From: an uncultured Eubacteriales bacterium
Lineage (GTDB): Bacteria; Bacillota_A; Clostridia; Lachnospirales; Lachnospiraceae
Direction of reading: 5' to 3'
NCBI GenBank assembly: GCA_900321365.1
Contig: ONVT01000210.1
Location: 1 to 7,116, forward strand
DNA: 7,116 bases
The position numbers were made by a program, and so were the translations under genes. The number at the start of each line of letters is the position of its first letter. Position 1 is the first letter of the stretch. Below, piece by piece: positions 5,165 through 7,116 of the stretch. The notes under the pieces were generated by a model. The model worked only from the letters and a program-made list of their open reading frames with translations. It did no database searches and was not told the origin of the DNA.

Positions 5165-6078
5165 ACGTAAGACTGATAACTTCATTCGGTTTCCAGGTAC
5201 TTCGCCTGTCGACTCCGCTTATCTTCGCGGCGCTGTCCGCGGCGATCTGCGAAAAGGCCGGACTGTTCAATATGGCAGCCGAGTCCATGATGCTGTGGGG
5301 TGCCCTGATCGGAGTTGTCGTCAGCGGCGCGACAAAGAGCGCACTGGTCGGCTTCCTTGCCGCAATGGGTGCCGGAGCCGTGACAGGCATTCTGATCTGG
5401 GTTGCGACAGTCAAGGGGAAAGCTGATCTGATGCTGGCGCAGATCGCCATCAACCTGGCATCGGTCGGCGGGACGATCTTCCTGCTGTTTGCCCTTACCG
5501 GCGAGAAATCAAACTCCGCTGTTGCGATCAAGTCTCTCGCGCTTCCGAAGATTAACATCCCGGGCATAGGCCTGATTCCTGTCATCGGAAAGATTGTGTC
5601 GGCACAGAACGTTCTGACCTACGGTGCGATTTTCATGGCGTTTGTCATGAGTGTCTTCATATTCCGGTCAAAGACCGGCCACCACATCCGTGCGGTGGGT
5701 GAGAACCCCAATGCAGCGGAGTCGGTCGGAATCTCCGTGCCTAAGGTCTATTTCCTGGCGTGGACCATCGCAGGCGTGCTTGGCGGTATCGGCGGAGCAT
5801 TTATGTCGATGGGCTACCTGACTTCCTTCACGAAGAACATGGTCGCCGGCCGTGGATATATCGGTCTGAGCGCCTCCTCCATGGTAGGCGGCAATCCGAT
5901 CGGCGCCATGCTCTGCGCACTGATCTTCGGTGTCGCGGACGCGATTTCCAACCAGCTGCAGCTGTCCAACGCGCCAGCCGACCTGGTTCTGATGCTGCCG
6001 TACATTGTCACGATCGTCGTCCTGGTCGTGCTGTCGGTGATCAAGCATCAGGCATCGCACAGGAAGAGTAAGGCATAA
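5161..6078 (+). CDS. nupC: Nucleoside ABC transporter permease 2 (BPD_transp_2 family)
   Basis: Second membrane subunit, 305 residues, pairing with the preceding permease; the shorter second permease is normal for this family. The N-terminal block GLFNMAAESMML (34-45) corresponds to the G-x-x-N-I-G-x-E-G-M-x-L signature of these permeases. The coupling segment contains IRAVGENP (176-183) and AAESVGI (185-191). A glycine-rich helix follows at 203-213, and the last hydrophobic segment is LPYIVTIVVLVVL (279-291) before a basic tail. Hydrophobic helices also lie near 45-80, 92-112 and 152-168. It starts inside the stop of the first permease (ATGA), with AAGGAGGGG at 5147-5155 as a strong ribosome binding site. 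It is the last gene before a terminator. The symbol follows the Lactococcus bmpA-nupABC naming; it is unrelated to the E. coli NupC concentrative transporter. Confidence 0.94.
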   Translation: MNVRLITSFGFQVLRLSTPLIFAALSAAICEKAGLFNMAAESMMLWGALIGVVVSGATKSALVGFLAAMGAGAVTGILIWVATVKGKADLMLAQIAINLASVGGTIFLLFALTGEKSNSAVAIKSLALPKINIPGIGLIPVIGKIVSAQNVLTYGAIFMAFVMSVFIFRSKTGHHIRAVGENPNAAESVGISVPKVYFLAWTIAGVLGGIGGAFMSMGYLTSFTKNMVAGRGYIGLSASSMVGGNPIGAMLCALIFGVADAISNQLQLSNAPADLVLMLPYIVTIVVLVVLSVIKHQASHRKSKA

Positions 6079-6109
6079 CATTGCATTGTATAGCATAGAA
6101 ACTGGAAAT

Positions 6110-6149
6110 GCCTGCCGTCCACCCCGGTAACAGGGGCAGGGCGGCAGGC
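6110..6149. other. Large GC-rich hairpin after nupC
   Basis: GCCTGCCG (6110-6117) pairs perfectly with CGGCAGGC (6142-6149). The stem continues inward through TCC/GGG with one G-U pair, and CCCC (6122-6125) pairs with GGGG (6133-6136). No U tract follows on the + strand and only a weak one follows on the minus strand, so by itself it is not a standard terminator. Sitting 30 bases after the stop, it would be well placed to block 3' exonuclease and stabilise the transporter message. Confidence 0.55.
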
Positions 6150-6178
6150 GATGGATGCAGAAGATACTGCGTCTTCAG

Positions 6179-6209
6179 AGCGGGGTGAGATGCCCCGCTT
6201 TGTGTTTTC
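6179..6209 (+). terminator. Intrinsic terminator of the nucleoside transporter operon
   Basis: AGCGGGG (6179-6185) pairs perfectly with CCCCGCT (6193-6199) around a 7-base loop, followed at once by TTGTGTTTTC. This ends the transcript about 120 bases after the nupC stop codon and separates the locus from the HD-GYP gene. Confidence 0.8.
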
Positions 6210-6222
6210 TGGCCTCGCTGCT

Positions 6223-6270
6223 TTGCAAGTCACACCCCCGTCACCCCGCAGCCGCGGGTGTGACTTGTAA
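6223..6270. repeat. Long inverted repeat, REP-like palindromic element
   Basis: The 15 bases at 6223-6237 (containing CAAGTCACACCC) are the reverse complement of 6256-6270 (containing GGGTGTGACTTG), with one mismatch that would be a G-U pair in RNA. The spacer of 18 bases is GC-rich. No U tract follows, and it lies after an existing terminator, so it is not needed as a terminator. The arm TGTGACTTGT recurs at 148-157 on the other side of the locus, which suggests a dispersed repeat family. Confidence 0.55.
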
Positions 6271-6309
6271 CCACGCTGCTGCGAAAGCCGTTAGATTTCG
6301 GAGAAAGAA

Positions 6310-6341
6310 TTGATGCGAAGCCGTATAGCTGATAAGATAAT
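6310..6341 (+). promoter_or_regulatory. Candidate promoter of the HD-GYP gene
   Basis: TTGATG (6310-6315) and TAAGAT (6333-6338) are 17 bp apart, each matching four of six consensus positions. An overlapping GATAAT (6336-6341) is a better -10 but has no good -35 at the right distance. A promoter is needed somewhere here because a terminator lies just upstream, but the match is only fair. Confidence 0.35.
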
Positions 6342-6383
6342 GTGTAGCAAACACGTAAGAAAAGGTGAGGAAAGGGACGACAC

Positions 6384-7116
6384 ATGAGTATGATCCTTGC
6401 CGGAATAATCATATTGTGTGCCCTGCTTGCGGTGGTGGGCGCCCGCCTTTACGTTATCAGGAAGGAGCGGGAATTTGAAAAAACGCACCAGGATGCGCGG
6501 GAACTGTTTGGGCAGACCGCGGAAGCCCTGGCAAGCGCCATCGACGCAAAGGACAGCTATACCAACGGCCATTCACGCCGCGTCGCGGAGTATTCCCGGA
6601 AGATTGCAGAGGAGGCCGGGAAGAGCGAAGAGGAATGTGAAAGGGTCTACTTTGCCGCGCTTCTGCATGACGTAGGCAAGATCGGCGTTCCCATTGAAAT
6701 ACTGACAAAAAAGGGAAGGCTGACGGAAGAGGAATTCGAGCAGATCAAGCTTCACCCAGTCATGGGCGGCCAGATCCTCTCCAGTATCCGCCAGTCGCCC
6801 TGGCTGAGCATCGGTGCGCGCTATCACCACGAACGCTGCGACGGCAGGGGGTATCCTGAGGGACTGAAGGGGACAGATATTCCTGAAATCGCGCGGATCA
6901 TCGCAGTGGCGGATGCCTACGACGCGATGACCTCTAACCGAAGCTACCGTAAGGCGATTCCGCAGCATATCGTCAGGGAAGAGATGGTCAAGTGCATAGG
7001 AACACAGTTTGATCCTGAATTCGCGAAGCTCATGATTCACCTGATCGACCTGGATACCGAATACCGTATGCAGGAGATGGAAGCCGGTACAAATGTTTCG
7101 ACCAGGGACAGTATCC
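6384..7116 (+). CDS. Membrane-anchored HD-GYP domain protein, probable c-di-GMP phosphodiesterase (3' end beyond window)
   Basis: The frame is open from the ATG at 6384 to the window end, giving 244 residues so far. Residues 4-20 form one hydrophobic anchor followed by RLYVIRK, so the rest should be cytoplasmic. A charged, probably helical linker (27-50) leads into an HD-GYP domain, which degrades cyclic di-GMP to pGpG or GMP. Metal-site residues are all present with normal spacing: His63 in GHS, His95-Asp96 in HDVGK, His124, His148-His149 in HHE, and Asp177 in VADAYDAMTS. The GYP loop reads DGRGYP (153-158). Cys152 stands where Tyr is frequent (HHERYDG). The part seen includes no sensor domain apart from the anchor; anything after residue 244 is unknown. 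AGGAAAGGG at 6368-6376 lies seven bases before the ATG; Met3 is an alternative. It follows a terminator, so it is probably not in the nucleoside operon. Confidence 0.92.
   Translation, partial: MSMILAGIIILCALLAVVGARLYVIRKEREFEKTHQDARELFGQTAEALASAIDAKDSYTNGHSRRVAEYSRKIAEEAGKSEEECERVYFAALLHDVGKIGVPIEILTKKGRLTEEEFEQIKLHPVMGGQILSSIRQSPWLSIGARYHHERCDGRGYPEGLKGTDIPEIARIIAVADAYDAMTSNRSYRKAIPQHIVREEMVKCIGTQFDPEFAKLMIHLIDLDTEYRMQEMEAGTNVSTRDSI

Larger units (their letters stand above)
6079..6383 (+). other. 305-bp intergenic region between nupC and the HD-GYP gene
   Basis: No gene is seen on either strand; short minus-strand open frames lack start-site support. In order it holds a large GC-rich hairpin (6110-6149), a small GAAGA/TCTTC hairpin (6160-6176), an intrinsic terminator (6179-6209), a long inverted repeat (6223-6270), and a candidate promoter with the ribosome binding site for the next gene. 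Confidence 0.7.

Noticed and set aside
3812..5185. 457-residue open frame on the minus strand across the end of nupA and all of nupB
   Set aside because: It is antisense to two clear ABC transporter genes, is extremely rich in His, Asp, Arg and Gln as expected for the complement of a membrane-protein gene, and shows no recognisable domain.
1..7116. CRISPR arrays, tRNA/rRNA genes, insertion sequences, toxin-antitoxin or phage genes
   Set aside because: Looked for on both strands; no regularly spaced repeats, tRNA-like cloverleaf, transposase or defence-type proteins were recognised.

Overview
The window holds a purine-nucleoside uptake and salvage locus, read entirely on the + strand, followed by the 5' part of a cyclic-di-GMP phosphodiesterase gene. 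Strong AAGGAGG-type ribosome binding sites, G/C-preferring third codon positions, the BmpA/NupABC-type transporter layout and U-tailed intrinsic terminators suggest a moderately GC-rich Bacillota, perhaps a clostridial or Lachnospiraceae-like gut anaerobe. That placement is inference from style and synteny; there is no rRNA or marker gene here.

Layout. Positions 1-371 are essentially non-coding. They may carry the last ~21 codons of an upstream gene (to 67), then a 13-bp perfect palindrome (152-164), a very good extended -10 promoter (199-227) and a ~138-nt leader with three GCGGA boxes and a purine-rich degenerate repeat. deoD (372-1079) encodes a hexameric-type purine nucleoside phosphorylase. 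A 162-nt spacer that can fold as a three-way junction leads to a BMP-family nucleoside-binding protein gene (1242-2309). An intrinsic terminator (2358-2395) lies between that gene and the transporter core: a two-domain ABC ATPase (2535-4079) and two permeases (4076-5164, 5161-6078), joined by two ATGA stop/start overlaps. A 305-bp spacer (6079-6383) holds a large hairpin, an intrinsic terminator and a long inverted repeat. It is followed by an HD-GYP gene (6384 to beyond the window end).

How it works together. The binding protein captures nucleosides outside the membrane, the ABC complex imports them using ATP, and DeoD splits purine nucleosides with phosphate into free base and (deoxy)ribose-1-phosphate, feeding base salvage and central carbon metabolism. 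The internal terminator would make binding protein in excess over membrane components. The HD-GYP gene is separated by a terminator and is probably an independent unit.

No wholly new enzyme system is apparent. The points most worth following are: a binding protein with an ordinary signal peptide but no lipobox cysteine; changes at base-pocket positions in DeoD; a possible structured leader before the binding-protein gene; and related TGTGACTTG palindromic elements at both edges of the locus.
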